Shown here in pieces: positions 1 through 12,739 of a DNA stretch of 64,000 bases. Each line of letters starts with the position of its first letter. The first letter of the stretch is position 1. The DNA is from Diploscapter coronatus (taxonomy: Eukaryota > Nematoda > Chromadorea > Rhabditida > Rhabditidae). The stretch covers positions 78,267,201-78,331,200 of the forward strand of contig OZ038422.1 in the NCBI GenBank assembly GCA_964036155.1, given 5' to 3'. A program made the translations under genes and the position numbers. The notes beneath the pieces were generated by a model, which saw nothing but the letters and a program-made list of their open reading frames with translations, did no database searches and was not told the origin of the DNA.

Positions 1-2860
1 GACGTCTCTTTCTGATAAAATGCGTTCAAATTTTGTCAACAAGGGGAGGAGCGTTCTTATTTTTGCACCAGAAAAGAACCTTGCACTTTCGAAGGTTTTT
101 TTTTTCAAAAACATGAACCTTTAAAATATGCCAGTCTGTTTATGATAAGTGTTCTTCATCGGGCGTTAGAAGGAATAAAACGTTGAAAAATTAGAATAAA
201 TTCGAGGTTGATCTTCACAATTTCCATTATAGAAGTTCTTTTACACCTGTTTTTATTTTGCAATGATAAAATTTTCATCATTTCTTATTTCATTTTTCCT
301 GAAAGCTCAATGCACTTTTAGAGATTTTGATTTTTTCCAAACATTATTTTTTTAAACTATAGTATCCTTGAGAATAGTCTTGACATGTAAATGAGCACTT
401 TGTTTGCTATGATAAAGTGTTCTGAAACTGGCCCTTTTCTCGATAGGTGGTAGGCCTGGAGAGTTTCGTTGAAACGAACTCTCCAGAATATGCAAATTAT
501 TCCAAACTGTTCTCAAGGCCTGTCTCTTATCATTAAGCAAGATAATGCAATATTATCCATTTTGAATATTTCAGCCGGTTTAAATTTTATATCATTCATC
601 ATAGTGCAACAAATTTTTCTGGACTATTTCATTTCGTTCAAAAAGAAGTCAATTATAAAAGTTTAAAAGAACAGGAAAAAATCGTCCTTGAAACTGGGAA
701 GCGAAAGTTTTTATGAACAAACAAAGGGAGCTATTTGATAAATTGATAGTTTGATAAAAAATTGTTTAGGCCCAAAATTTAGAATGAAACCATGTCTAAA
801 CTTTTTACAACAATTTAAACAGAAATTTTTCGAGTTCCTAAATGCCTAATTTTGATCAAATCTCCTTAAATTCTCATTGAGGGCAAGCCTCTTCAGAGTG
901 TCTTGGGTCTCATACAAACCTAAGGAGCACTTCCGTTAGGCGAAGATAATATACAGGGGGTAGGTCGCAAGGGCTTTCTGACGGTCGTCCTCCCTAGACC
1001 TGGTTTCATAGAGAAAAACTTTATCTTTGAAAAATTGGCACTCAAAAATACGGTAAATTAGCAATAGGAAAAACTGAAACTGATTTTCCAATTTTTCGTA
1101 CGCGTAAAACTGAAAAACGTGCTGTTACGATACTTGTTTTCTTCCATTCATTTTCGATTTCTGAATGAAATAGGCCGAGTTTTTGTGTTCTTCGGTTATC
1201 AAAAATTGCGTTCTCATTTGATATTTATATCTTTTTTCTTCGTGTATCTTTCGTCGGGTAGGTAAAGAATTCTAGATTTTTTATTTGAACACGTTTTCTT
1301 CGCGTATAATTTTCGTTGAATCTACTCCCAATGCCGTTCTTATCAGGGAGTGATTTTTTGCCCCATTCCAATTGGCATTTTTCGGTCTGCAGAAACTCAA
1401 AAACAAAGAAAAAAATCGTCTCCACCGCGCTTGATCAAAAATCACAAAATAGCAAAAAATTTCATAAGATGACTCTGGCACTCTGGATTCTAAAACATTG
1501 AATGAGTCAGACACGGGGTGGAAATAAATTTCTAAAAAAATCACCCCGATTCGCTCTCTAATGGGCCTCCACGCAAAAACTTCAAGCTCGCAGTAAAATG
1601 GCATAAAAAATCGTGATATATCGGAGTCTAAAATAAGAAAAAATCGACAATCTCCCAAAATCTAGCACAGAAACGTCCAACTTCAGACACACATAATATC
1701 TCAACCGGAATTTAGGCTTTATCTCTTATCATTAAGCTATAGATCATCTCGGCGATTTGCGTAAGTAAAAAGTATTTAGGTTGGGTGGTCCGATTGGATT
1801 TTCGAAATTATTTTAGCCCTTCTTGAATTAGTATGCTTCATTATTGGGAGAGGGATTTTTCTTATTGACTTTTGATTTGATTCGCTGACCGATAGCCTAC
1901 GAAACAGCTGTGGAGGTTGAAAGTCAGACGGATCTCCCAAATCCTGAAGATAAAATGAGATAAAGAAAAACGGATAAACACATTTTTCTTCTTTTTTCAT
2001 TACTCTCTTTGCTCGTTTTACTGAAACTTTTGAAGAGAGATTGGCGCAAGCAAATCAATTAGCAGACTTTTCGCACGATGTGCACATTTGAGGGATTTTT
2101 GAAAGGAAATTTGAAAAATAGACAAGCTTCAGTGAGAATTCATTCAAATGAAATCAAACTTGAAGCATTTGTTTCGAACCTGAAATGACTCAGAAAGTTT
2201 TAAAAAATCGAACTTCATACTGCTCTAACAAAATAGCAAAATCTCGTCCATCAAGCGTTGTTTGTGTGAAGTCCAGCTTTGAACATTCATTACAATATTA
2301 ACATTGTTAAAATTTAGCATTTTTCAGCTTTTTCTTCGAAAAATTATCATTTCACTTGCGTAACGAGATAAGAGATCGAGTTATTTCGTCAAAAATAGTC
2401 TCGATTTATGGAACAAACATGTTTGGCAGAATTTCTGCAGAAAGAAAGGAAAAGTTCCGCTCCATTTTATGGTCCTTTGACGAATTTGGCCAGTCTTCAA
2501 GATGTCAATCAAAAGTCTACCAACGAAGAAAGGAATGATCGAGAAAAATCTCATCGATGCATAAAAATGTGGAATTTAAAACTGGCAAAAATAATTTTCA
2601 TATCTGAAAGTCTATGAAAAGAACATTTGCACTTCGACATTGTTTATACGGGAGCCAAATATTTCGAAAAGGAAATTTTATCCTTTGATAAAAATGAACA
2701 AATAATAACTGGGAAAAATCTTTTATTATAAATTTCTAAAAACTGAAATAACTTATTTACAAACAGATATAAAGATATTACCCGTTACGAGAAAGATCAA
2801 TTGATTTGAAGTGATTGATGTGCCATGGATATGGAGTTCTCAAACTTGGAAATTTCGATT
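1..2860. other. No convincing gene
   Basis: Only short unsupported reading frames are present. The longest, about 125 codons on the minus strand at 1281-1658, overlaps other open frames and shows no recognisable domain, signal peptide or consistent splice context. A short imperfect hairpin (GGAGAGTTTCGTT facing ACGAACTCTCC) lies at 459-485. The 16-mer TCTCTTATCATTAAGC occurs at 523-538 and again at 1722-1737. The stretch is probably intergenic or repeat-derived. Confidence 0.5.
523..1737 (+). repeat. Direct repeat of a 16-mer
   Basis: TCTCTTATCATTAAGC is present at 523-538 and 1722-1737 in the same orientation. A shorter related word (TCTCTTATCATT) recurs near 10930. It could be a trace of a dispersed repeat family or chance in AT-rich DNA. 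Confidence 0.3.
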
Positions 2861-5800
2861 TCAATCTCCAAAAATATTCGGATGAGAGTATTGATACTCT
2901 CGGTAGCAGCCTTTTATACCCTCGAATACCTGAATAAAATGGTCTATGACGCTTCAGGCTTGTTTGATAATCAAGATTTGAAAAAAAAATCAATTGTCTA
3001 CCAATCTGGAGTGAAACTGATAACTCTTGTTAGAAGGAAAAAATCGTGAGAAAAGAAGTTTTAAAAAATTACCTGCAAACAGACAAAATAATCGAGAACA
3101 TTAGGTGGTGTGGCCATATGCGTCCTACAGAAGGCCATGCATTTTCCGCCCTGGAATGACTCGAGACCGATCCGTTCACAGCAGTCAGAGTGATCTGCCT
3201 GAATTCATTCAATGAAGGTGAGATGTCTCCAAATAACCAATGGAAAATCTTTTTTCATTTAATATGAGACCTTTGTACATCATAAAGTTTGTAGGATTCT
3301 CTTTTGTTCCAAAATTCACATATTTTGATCATTTTGAAAGTTAAACCTGCCTACCTTCGATGAAGCACAATCAAACGCTTGACCCAACTGAGGTCCTGGA
3401 CATTGTGCTGTGAAGAATACGTTCACTAGCTAAAATTCCGAAGTTCTCGTCTGGAAAAAACTACAAAAGAAATACCGTTTTATCGTTGAAGACATCGAAA
3501 TTGCAGAAATTCTGGCAGGTTGGGTTGACGTTTTGCTTTCGACAGCACAATTCCAACTTCTGATTTGGAGTTAGAGAAGTTTTGTATTCTTTCGACGAAT
3601 TTTCAACTAAATTATATAAAGTAGCACTTATGAAATAAAAGGCAACATGGGTTCTTCGAGATTTGGCAATTTCACGATCCTTTCTTAGATTTTTAGTGAC
3701 CCTTTTTGGCAGTCCCCTCAGAAATAGTGGTCGCGAAAATTCCAGACGCAAGATTTTCTTTTATAAATGGGTTGCGAAGAATCCAAATTGCCAAATAAAA
3801 TGTCCTTTTAGGAAATATTAAATTAAAAATTCTGAACTTACCTAAATGCGACGTAGCTTGAGCATTATTTGTAACGATGGGCATGATCGGTAATCCGGAT
3901 CGATGCCGAGGTTGACTATTCGAAGTGAGCAACTGTAAAGAATATGTTTTAAACTTTCTTAACGAAAATTTCTTCAAGATCTTTATGGTAGCTTTTTCGA
4001 TTCAACACGAAATTTTCTAAATGAAAAATACCTGCTGACTGGAAGTTGTAGCTTCGAAATTATTTAGCAGACTTGGATGCGAAACCGCGAACGATTTCAA
4101 TTTCATAAATTTCGGACTCTCGTTTTTAGGACTGGATCTAAAAATCAAAAGTTCAAAAATTAAGACGAAAATACTTACTGTCCTTCGGTGTTGATGATAG
4201 TGAAAGGTTTTGATTTTGAAGTCTGCTCAGGTAAGACGAACTCGTCCTTTTCAGCGAAGGCGGTTGGTTCATTTATTGAGAAATCCGTATTTGGTAAGGT
4301 CTAAAACCATCTTCTTTATGCAAAATTCTGAGGGATTGGATTCGGAACTGTGATTTCGAGAATTTCAAAAACCACCAGAAGCCAAGAGTACCCTAGTCGT
4401 CAGAAGACCATTGATGATTAGACAATATGTACCTCTTTGAATGGCGCTTCATTGTCGAGATTCGTGAATTCTTTTAACGCGATTTCATCATCAATCTGGT
4501 CTTTATTTGTAGTGGGAAGAGATATTGGAGTGACCTCTCGGTTTCTCGCGAATGAACCGACTCGGCGATTGCTAGCCTGAAATTGTCTTTATTTCAACTC
4601 ACAGAAAAACGCTAGACGTAAGTTACAAAGTTTTTTTGAGTAGAAAATAGGCTTCGGAACATGATTTCACGATAACCCGTTCCAACCTATGCAAATTCAT
4701 TCTTTGTTCATATCGAAATTAGCACGAAAGGGGAAATTTCTACTTATGAATATTATTTTTTCAAATTGTATCGTGCTCGCCACTAATATTTGGCGCTGGA
4801 AATCGCGCGCTCTAACTCGAATACTCATGCTTCCATAAAAAATGAGAGTACCGTCTTTTCTTCTTACTCCCTTTGATGTGCAAAAAGAGAGTCACACCCT
4901 CATTGTTGAGTGGAACAGAAATTTCTGAACTAAAGCGCGCTCTTTCGACGCCGAATACCAGCGGCGAGCACGATAGTCCACATATCGTAAATAGCTTGAA
5001 GAATAGCCTTACCCTTGGCATGAACAGAGTCGGCTCAGATACATGCACTGATGAAGCTGCGGGTGCGGGTGCGGAAATGGGTGGTTGAGGGAAGAAGGGA
5101 GCAGGTATTCCGATGGCCTGCATTTGAGGGGCTGAATTGAAGGGGGTTCGGAATGGAGTGAAGGAGGGCATGAATTGCAGAGGGGACGGGGCTGTGCCGA
5201 TCGGCACGAAACGGATCGGGTCATCGTCCATCGAGGCTGAATATTTGAGATTTTAAAAATTCGAGCAAATGTCAGTTTCTTTAGAAGCACTACGAGTTTC
5301 TAGACACCATAAGAGGTTTTAAAAATTCAGAATTGCATCGACTCAACTCTTATCAATAAAAGCGTTCCACACTATTTATCAAAATCATTCAAAACTATTT
5401 CACTGCGCCTCAATCAAATATGACCAATACTTTCCTGAATAATTTCAGAAAAAATGGATCAGGATATTCATCCTCAAAAACGAACGATAAAAGTGCTACC
5501 TGAAGTTTGCGGCAAATTTCCAAGAGCAGTCAGTCCGAATGTTCCCTTCCTCGGCTGCTCCGCCATTTCTGCGTCCTGATTTTTCTGCTGCCCTCCAGAA
5601 ATCTCCGCGATTCGACCCGGAGGCGGAATTTGCCAGGGCTTTGCGGGAAAACGAATCGCAGAGGAGAGGTTTTCATCGAACAGAGGTTTGATTCTAGGAG
5701 ATGAAGAGGACGTCCTAAAATATCGACATTTCATATCATGTGGAATTGATAAATACAGTTATCAAATTGCCAAATGCTCATAATAGGTTAAAGTGAAAAC

Positions 5801-7111
5801 TGAAACCTACGTATCGAGCAATTTCACTTCCTTGGCTCTTTCGTGTCTCTTTGAGATGTTCAAGACGATGTGACGCCGTTTCATCTGAAAATCAAGGATT
5901 TTCTCGTCTTCAAAGTGCAGCTATGCCAAAAACGAGTAACTTTCTTGTTGTAATAAATTAATCGTTTTTCATACCCAACTAAAAGTTCATAGTCATTTCA
6001 ATATCTCTAGAGAAAATTTGCTTTCAGAGGAGTTCTTCAAAAATGTTCATGACTAACCTCGTTATGCTTGTAAGGCGGTGGCCTCGCTCCTTTAATGGGA
6101 GGCAGAGTGATCAATCGCAACCCCTTCCGAACTCGAGTGTCGATGAACCCGCTCAAAGAAGTCGAAAGTGATGAAGGAGTTGATGAAATTGGGGAATTTG
6201 AAGTTTCCGAGGTCTGAAAATAAACCATTGGGCTGATCAAATTATCAGAATTGTCGAGAAGATTTAGACCGGGCAAATTTCAGTAAGCTTTACACTAGAA
6301 TTATCAATTGTTGGAATTCCATTCATCAGATACTTTAAAGAATTTCAGATATGTTTCAAAAATCCCTCAATTGACTGAATAATCTTAAGTGATGATTGTT
6401 CAAATGGGGTGTGTTGAATTTTATATTTACCATAATTTTACAATAGCAAAAATTTCCCACCGTATTCCATCGTTTTGGTAAAACCTCGATGATTCTGGAA
6501 GCCATAGTGGTCCGCGCGGGAGGCTCGGTCACGAAATAATCATCGATATCTGCAGAATTGCCCTTGCCTTCTATCAGCATTTGCTCGTACACTGAAATTC
6601 ACGAATTTTAAACGAGAATATTTGATGTTTCATCAAAAGTTTAAGACGATTCATGATAACACTGTTCAGATTCGTAACAACATTTCATGGAGATTACAGA
6701 GAAGCTTCGTTACAAATTGCCAAACATTCCTTTCCAGCAGACTTTTTCCAAATTTTCAAATTTCGAAAATTCTTACATTTACTACTCTTCCTGAGATCTT
6801 CATTGATGTAAATCGCGTCCTTCGTGAAAATCCTCAAATTGTCATCGAACGGCGACAAAATAATTTCATTGACTTTCAGAGGCAAATCTCGATATTTGCC
6901 TTTCACCGATTCGATTTCTGAAGTTTCATTGAAATAAAAAACATAATTCTCTGAATTATTGATTGTCGCCCAACAAAATTTTAAATAATTATAAATGACG
7001 GCAAAAAATCTGCTTACCAGCTCGCTTCTGCCGCTCCACTTTAACTCCAAGTTCTCGACTTCGAAGTCGATTCGAATTGTCACCATCGACTACCACCAAC
7101 GGACTGCCGAA
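2861..7111 (-). CDS. DB-module protein with long N-terminal region (5' end unresolved)
   Basis: Fifteen phase-consistent exons encode at least 629 residues: 7111-7018, 6917-6786, 6591-6461, 6213-6058, 5884-5811, 5714-5500, 5236-5013, 4576-4433, 4300-4179, 4137-4032, 3932-3842, 3606-3476, 3429-3355, 3198-3073, 2929-2861. The last four exons form a DB module, a nematode cysteine-rich domain. Its 12 cysteines appear as LCC, TCQNFC, QCP, DCA, DCC, KCMAFC, VCL and GCY, ending NIFGD. Known DB proteins are mostly secreted or cuticle-associated with unclear function. The roughly 500 residues before it are polar and proline/serine-rich (RPPPYK, PAPFFPQPP) and match nothing I recognise. The first exon found begins at an acceptor in phase 0 with no in-frame ATG, so one or more upstream exons are missing. 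A hydrophobic frame starting at 7458 would suit a signal peptide but offers no phase-0 donor. Confidence 0.8.
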
Positions 7112-8908
7112 CTGAAAATGGATTTTTAAATTATAATTTTATTGAGTTACTTAGGTAATTCCATTTAATGTTTCAGACTAGAACTTAGGTAATTTCGTAG
7201 AACTGCATTAATTTCGCAGATAAACGTTAAAACAATCAATGATTTTGCCTAGAAAAGTGATTTTATGCCAGCTTTCATCGATTTATCAGTGATTGCATCC
7301 CGATTTGCAAGCAGCTTTTCGTTTCTATTGGCAAGACAATAATCGAGAATTATCAAAAAGTGAAACGGCGTCAATGGCGACGAGAAAAGAAGGGAAAGCG
7401 CAAGAGCGAGATTTAGAAAGGAGAAGAGATACAAATAACGACCTCTTATAAAATTCACCAGTTATTTTTTTATTTCTTTTCTTTTCCTACACTCCCCATC
7501 CTTAAATCCTTGCGAATTTTACAGGAAGTCTAAAATGACAAGGAAGACAATGGCGTTGATCTGACTTGAAATCGATCAACGCCAGGAAAATATATCATTC
7601 TGAAACCTATTTGAAAGATAGAAATTGTCCATTCACGGAATTTTCTCCTAAATGTTCATTTTTTAAGATCTAGAAAAGGTCAATTAATCTGCGTCGAAAA
7701 TATGTATTCTTATCCAAATCTTGAAACCTATATCAGTTTTCCTTGTAAACATATTTTTCTCTTGAAAAATCCAATTTTTCTAAATGAATCATTCCTCCGT
7801 GTCTTTTCATCGCTAACAAGTAACCATCTTCGCAACGGTTGCATCATCAAATAAGCCTAAGCATAAGCATTGCGTTTATGGAATGCAAGATGCAAGGACA
7901 AAGCCTTACGGGTGATTTTCCCTATACAATGGCACTTGGGGGGAGTAGAAAGATGTCTGGTTATTCCGAAGAAAAGAGAAGTTGTTACAAAAACTATTTC
8001 ACAAGTAAGCATATTGTCGATCTGCGTTTTGCGTTGAGCGCGAGAGACAGGAAAAGTTTTTTTTTGTTTTTTATGAGGCAAAGAAAAAGCTGAACTAATA
8101 AGGAATGGACAATGACAGGTAATAGGTATACAAAAAAGTCCGAGTGATTTCCGGTATATCGATTTTTCTCCTCTTGGTCTACAAGAATTGGAAAAAAACT
8201 GAAAATATAACCGATCAAAGTTGTACTATCCGAAATTTATTCAGATAAAACGAAATTTCGCTTTGTAGAATTTTAAGCTGCTTTTTCTCATTCAGATTTT
8301 AAAAAAAATTTCCTACTTTCACTTCACAGAATCTTTACGAAATGATTGTTTCAACAAACTGCATCTTTCACTAAAAAGTATCCATAACATGTATCCGATA
8401 TGAGAAAATAAGAAATCTGCTAAAAAGTGGATGGTCGGTTTAATTGGGAAAAACCAGGAAATAGAACGGCAAAAGTACGCGTCGGTGGATGGAAAACTGG
8501 GGGATTTCCTGATGCCAGCAATATGTCTAGTTTATGGATAGACAGTCTGCAAAAAGTGAAAAAAATCGAAAGAGGAATCTTTAGGCTATAACAACTTGAG
8601 AAAGTTCGAGCAAGTTCAAAAACCAATGAGATCATGGTTTTGTAATGACATTTTCGAAAAATGCTCCACTTTTGAAGAGCTAGATGAAGCGCCTTGTAAG
8701 AATCTGCTTGCAAGAATCGCATGTTTTAGGAATGCGATAAAAGAAAGGTAAAAATAACTATGGCAATCGTTGATGGAGACTGCAATTATAAATTATAAAT
8801 TCCAAATTTCCTATTTCTGTCTCCAAATGTTCTTTTTTAATAAGAAAGCAACCAACTTCGTCAATAGAGAGCACCATCTCATCCTCCAGCAATTTCAAAA
8901 CCATAACG

Positions 8909-9064
8909 ATGCAGATTGTGATGACGTGCATCGTCGTCGTGGCGGCCTTCAGAAGACTCGACGTCCACTCGTCAGGTCTTCCAAACCAACAGTTCCCTTG
9001 TTTGGAGAAATGTTGCACACAAATCCAGTCTAATCTGCAATCACAAATCATATGCAAAGAATAA
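8909..9064 (+). CDS. Possible small cysteine-containing secreted peptide (51 aa)
   Basis: An ATG-initiated frame of 51 codons starts MQIVMTCIVVVAAF, a short hydrophobic stretch that could act as a signal peptide, although RR follows it closely. Four cysteines come later (PCLEKCC and IICKE). The segment is more GC-rich than its flanks. No splice sites, homologue or polyadenylation context supports it, and an open minus-strand frame crosses the same bases, so this is a weak candidate. Confidence 0.15.
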   Translation: MQIVMTCIVVVAAFRRLDVHSSGLPNQQFPCLEKCCTQIQSNLQSQIICKE

Positions 9065-9322
9065 AAAACAAATAGAGCGAAAGAAGTCGAACATGCAGAA
9101 ATGGGAGATGGAATAGAAAAGAGAGAAGGCCGGTTATGGGTGAAGTAAGCTGCTAGGGCTATCTGTGAGTCAGAAAGCTGGTAGAATATACAAGTCCGAG
9201 GGTAAGTGACCGCGACATGATTTTTGCAGATAAGTAATATCCGACCAAAAGACTTAGGGTGATTAAGAACCTTATCACGAGACAAAAAAGTTTTTCTTAA
9301 TTTCGAAGAAAATGTCCTAAAT

Positions 9323-9462
9323 GGCAACCTGGAAAAGTAGTTGCAATAGTTGCATCGTTGCATACGAAATAGTAAAGGAAGATAATCTTTTCCCTAACAA
9401 ACCAAAACTACTAGTCCTATACTATTTCGCATGTAACGATGCAACTACTTTTCCAAATTGCC
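9323..9462. repeat. Imperfect inverted repeat (foldback)
   Basis: Left arm 9323-9379 and right arm 9415-9462 are reverse complements over about 45 bases (core GGAAAAGTAGTTGCA on the left, TGCAACTACTTTTCC on the right). The left arm carries an extra 7-base insert, ATAGTTG. About 35 bases separate the arms. The shape suits a small foldback/MITE relic or a transcribed hairpin. No target-site duplication was established. Confidence 0.6.
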
Positions 9463-10590
9463 GTTCCAAACTTTGGACTGGCAATTGTTATATGCGGCGC
9501 CCCTTTCCCACACTATTATCTCAAATTTAATTCTTTCGTCTATCTCTAACTACAGGACTCCGCAATTTACTAACTGTTCTATGAACTTCAAGTATTTTCT
9601 CAGTTATTTTGCTCAGTCAGTCAAAATGCATTCCAACTTAAAATAGATCACGCTCTGACCTTCAAAGAATCTGTCAAAATTGCCAAAAACACTTGTAAAA
9701 TGGCTGAAAAATGGAAAATACACTGAAAATTCGCCCGAGGCAAAATATAATTGCGCGTAAAATGAAGCAGAATGACCTCCATAGTGAGGGAATAGTAATT
9801 TTATCCAACTTTTACCCATTTACCTTTCACAGTGAAGAAGAGCTGTCTGCCAGTCTGGGTTGGCGTCATTTGAACTAGTCTTTCTTTCTCTCCATTCTCT
9901 TCTCTTCGCTCACTGTCTAGTTTTTCTGCATCTTTAACTATCTAATCTTCAAGTGCTGTTTCTCGTTTCTCTAACTCTCTTTCTCTCTTTGAAGTGTTCT
10001 GGAGATGAACCTGTAATTTGCAAGAAGCAAAAAATGCCAAATAAAAAACTCATTTCCAAAAAAAAAGTTGTAAATATGCTAGATGAAAAATGATCTACAC
10101 CTAGAAAAGTAGGATTGGGTTTTCAAAACAAAGCTGAGATTGGTCAGAAAATTGATGATTAGCAGAACGCTTTCAAAAAGATGGTCAACGACCAATAAAA
10201 ATGGGTTGAAAAACGTTTTCTCGTGGCGAAAAATAATCACATCTTGAAAACAATTGCGAATTTGACGCTCAGAAATCGTTGATATGAAACTGCTAAAAAG
10301 TGAGTGGCGAGAAGAGATAAAGAAGGATATGTGATGAAGGATAAGGATAAAGGATAAGGCAGGAGGAGGGAAACGAGAAGCCTTGACAGTCGATTGCGCA
10401 GGGGACGAGGATTTGACAGAGGCAGAGAAATACTAGATTGGCAGGAAAGGGAGAGGGAGAAGCTGGACGGGAATAGGGGAATCCATGCCAAGCCAGGGAG
10501 TGAAAAGCCCAAGCCACGCCTACGCAAATTGTACAATTCCAAGAGTTCGCAAGAGACTTATAGAAAGTGACAAAAGACGAATATCTCAAA

Positions 10591-10758
10591 CTCAGCGAAA
10601 ATTGTGCCTACCCGAGTCAATCCGAGTTGACCCGAGTCGGTCGGCAGTTTTACCAGATAAAAATTACCGACCAATACGGATCCGAACGGATTAGCATTGA
10701 TCGGCAAAAAGTGCCGACATCCGCCCGGATTGACTCGGATAGGATAATTTTCGCTGAG
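10591..10758. repeat. Palindromic element with nested hairpins
   Basis: The outer arms 10591-10624 and 10726-10758 pair as inverted repeats (CTCAGCGAAAATT facing AATTTTCGCTGAG, plus CCGAGTCAATCCG facing CGGATTGACTCGG). Inside lie GGTCGG (10638-10643) facing CCGACC (10667-10672), and TCGGCA (10701-10706) facing TGCCGA (10712-10717). The GC-richer composition and nested symmetry set it apart from the flanks and suggest a MITE-like element or a structured RNA. Confidence 0.6.
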
Positions 10759-11496
10759 GACGAAATATATATTTCAATTTTTTTTTTCATATTTTCGGTC
10801 CAAAAAAGACTGGTTACTTCTGTCGGTTATCTTTTATACATGGTGGGTACATATGTGTATGTCAGGTGAAATATCCAATCGAGTGATTTGTGCTGGTTAC
10901 ATATATCTGCAACGATCATAAAATAGTTCTCTTATCATTGTATTCAACAGCGATACTTTGCTGAATTCATCCCAAGTTGATGTTATGAATATTTTAAAAG
11001 TATATTCTGTGCTAAACCAAATATCGAACAAAAAACTCAAATTTCAATAACTCGGTTGTTATCAGACTGTATCATCAATTCGAATGAACGTTATGAACAA
11101 TCTCCTATCTTCCAAATAACTCATTTTGGAATTCAACAGACTTTCAGCAGCAATAGAAATGATATCATAACGTTAGAGTAATCACGGAAAATACTTGATG
11201 ATACGAGGTGTCATTTGTGTCGTTTATAATCAACAAATAAATATACGGATAGTTTTATTTCAGTATGCGTCTTCAAGTTTTAGGATTCTTAAATGATAAA
11301 CCGTGTTTGGGAATCGATTTTTAACCTGATAAAAATTGCGAAGCATCAATTTAGTAGTCCCATTCCCCTTTCTTCAATGATCAATTTCAAACTCATTAAT
11401 TCCAACTTTCTCATTCAATCAATATCCTTTTACTATTTCCATTTTGAAATAATATTAGGGTGATTGTTTAGATCTCCTAACAAATACTTAACAAAA

Positions 11497-12739
11497 ATGT
11501 TAGCCAATTTACCAGTCGAAATTATATTGCTGATCTGCGAATATCCCGAATTCGAAGATCTGGGACAATTGGCCTGGACTAATAAAAGAATGATGCAAAT
11601 AATCCAAAAATATCTGCCGATAGCGCTCGAAAGGAGAATTTTATTCTATCGTAGGAAAATATTGTTCCGTTCTTGAAAATTAATTTTAATATGTAGTGCC
11701 TTATAAAGACAATGATGTTGGGGAAGGAAGAATTTGTCTGTTTGGTTCGCATACTAATTCTGTTGACCAGATTGCGAAATTTACTAATTATTTAGAATCA
11801 TATGAAGTAGCAACTACACAGAATAAAGTAAATTTTTATGTTCATTGTTTTGAATAATTTCTTAGGCTTCAGATTTTTGGAATTAGCAACAGAAAGAAAT
11901 CATTTGAAATATTTGACTTGAATAATCGACAAATTTCAAGAGGTCTTATCAACAAATCCGCGAATGATCGATTTAAAGAATTTTACAGGTCCAGATCCTC
12001 CCGAATGGCGTCAAGGTGCATTTGTGGCTTATTTCAAAGACAAATTGTATTATCTGGGTGGATTTACGAATCGCGTTAATGTAAGAAGATCGAATAAAAG
12101 TCCATGAAATGATTTATTTAGGTTTTAATAGATGGAACATGGCAAACAGGACCTGCTTTTCCTCTTCCAATTACGCATGTTCAAGCAATAACATGCGATG
12201 GAATTTTATACGGTCACATTGTAGCATAGTCATTATTGTAATTATGGATATTCAGCCATTGATAGTTGTAGATGGGAAAGTCCAAAAATATATCGATTAT
12301 CAGACGATGAACGGGAATGGATTGAAATCGGAGAAATTCAAGAAAGACGAAGTTCTTTAGGAGTTTCATCGCTAAATGGAAGAATTTACATAACTGGAGG
12401 ATTGGGGTCGTTAATCTTGTATGATAAATAATGTATCATTATATATTTAGGGCTGGTATATTCAAATCCTGCCTGTGTTTCGACCCCTCAGCTCCAGTTG
12501 GTAGTCGAATTTATCGAATCGCTGATATGAATTATGCAAGAAAGAATCATTCGCTCATTGTCGCTAACGGAAAATTGTTTGCAATCGGAGGGTGAGCTGA
12601 GATTTTGCATATCTTTATACGAAATATTTGTTAACTTAGATTTCAAAAATTGGGATGGGGAAATTTTTGCAATTCAATCGGAGAATACGATCCACAAACG
12701 AATAAATGGCGTGAAGTCGGAAAAATTAACATAAAATAA
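11497..12739 (+). CDS. F-box/kelch-repeat protein
   Basis: Eight phase-consistent exons encode 309 residues: 11497-11650, 11697-11827, 11873-11942, 11989-12080, 12122-12212, 12256-12406, 12451-12591, 12640-12739. The first exon is an F-box (LPVEIILLICEYPEF...LAWTNKRM). The rest is a series of kelch-type blades with paired GG motifs and spaced aromatic residues (YYLGGFTN, IYITGGLG, LFAIGG, YDPQTNKWREV). F-box/kelch proteins usually act as substrate receptors of SCF ubiquitin ligases; the substrate here is unknown. All seven introns are 41-48 bp, and three use donors beginning GTC (GTCTTA, GTCACA, GTCGTT), without which the kelch frame breaks. The ATG at 11497 directly precedes the F-box. A polyadenylation-like AATAAA lies near 12784. 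Confidence 0.85.

Larger units (their letters stand above)
7112..11496. other. Gene-poor stretch with foldback elements
   Basis: No multi-exon gene could be assembled on either strand. It holds two imperfect inverted repeats (9323-9462 and 10591-10758), listed separately. A purine-rich tract at about 10310-10480 is rich in GGATAAGGATAA-like and GGGAGAGGGAGA-like words. The missing 5' exon(s) of the DB-module gene may lie in the first 2 kb. A 201-codon open frame on the minus strand at 8758-9363 has no recognisable domain. Confidence 0.5.

Noticed and set aside
1281..1658. 125-codon open frame on the minus strand
   Set aside because: It overlaps other open frames, has no domain, leader or splice context, and its composition does not resemble neighbouring exons.
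7249..7458. Hydrophobic N-terminus (MNFIRGRYLYLFSFLNLALA) as first exon of the DB-module gene
   Set aside because: It looks like a signal peptide, but none of its possible donors is in phase 0, which the next exon requires; other phases hit stops.
8758..9363. 201-codon open frame on the minus strand, the longest in the window
   Set aside because: It runs through one arm of the foldback at 9323-9462, has no recognised motif, and no flanking exons could be joined in phase.
12213..12255. Apparent frame break in the F-box/kelch gene
   Set aside because: A 43-bp intron with a GTCACA donor joins ILYAIDSCRWES in the kelch frame, so the gene appears intact.
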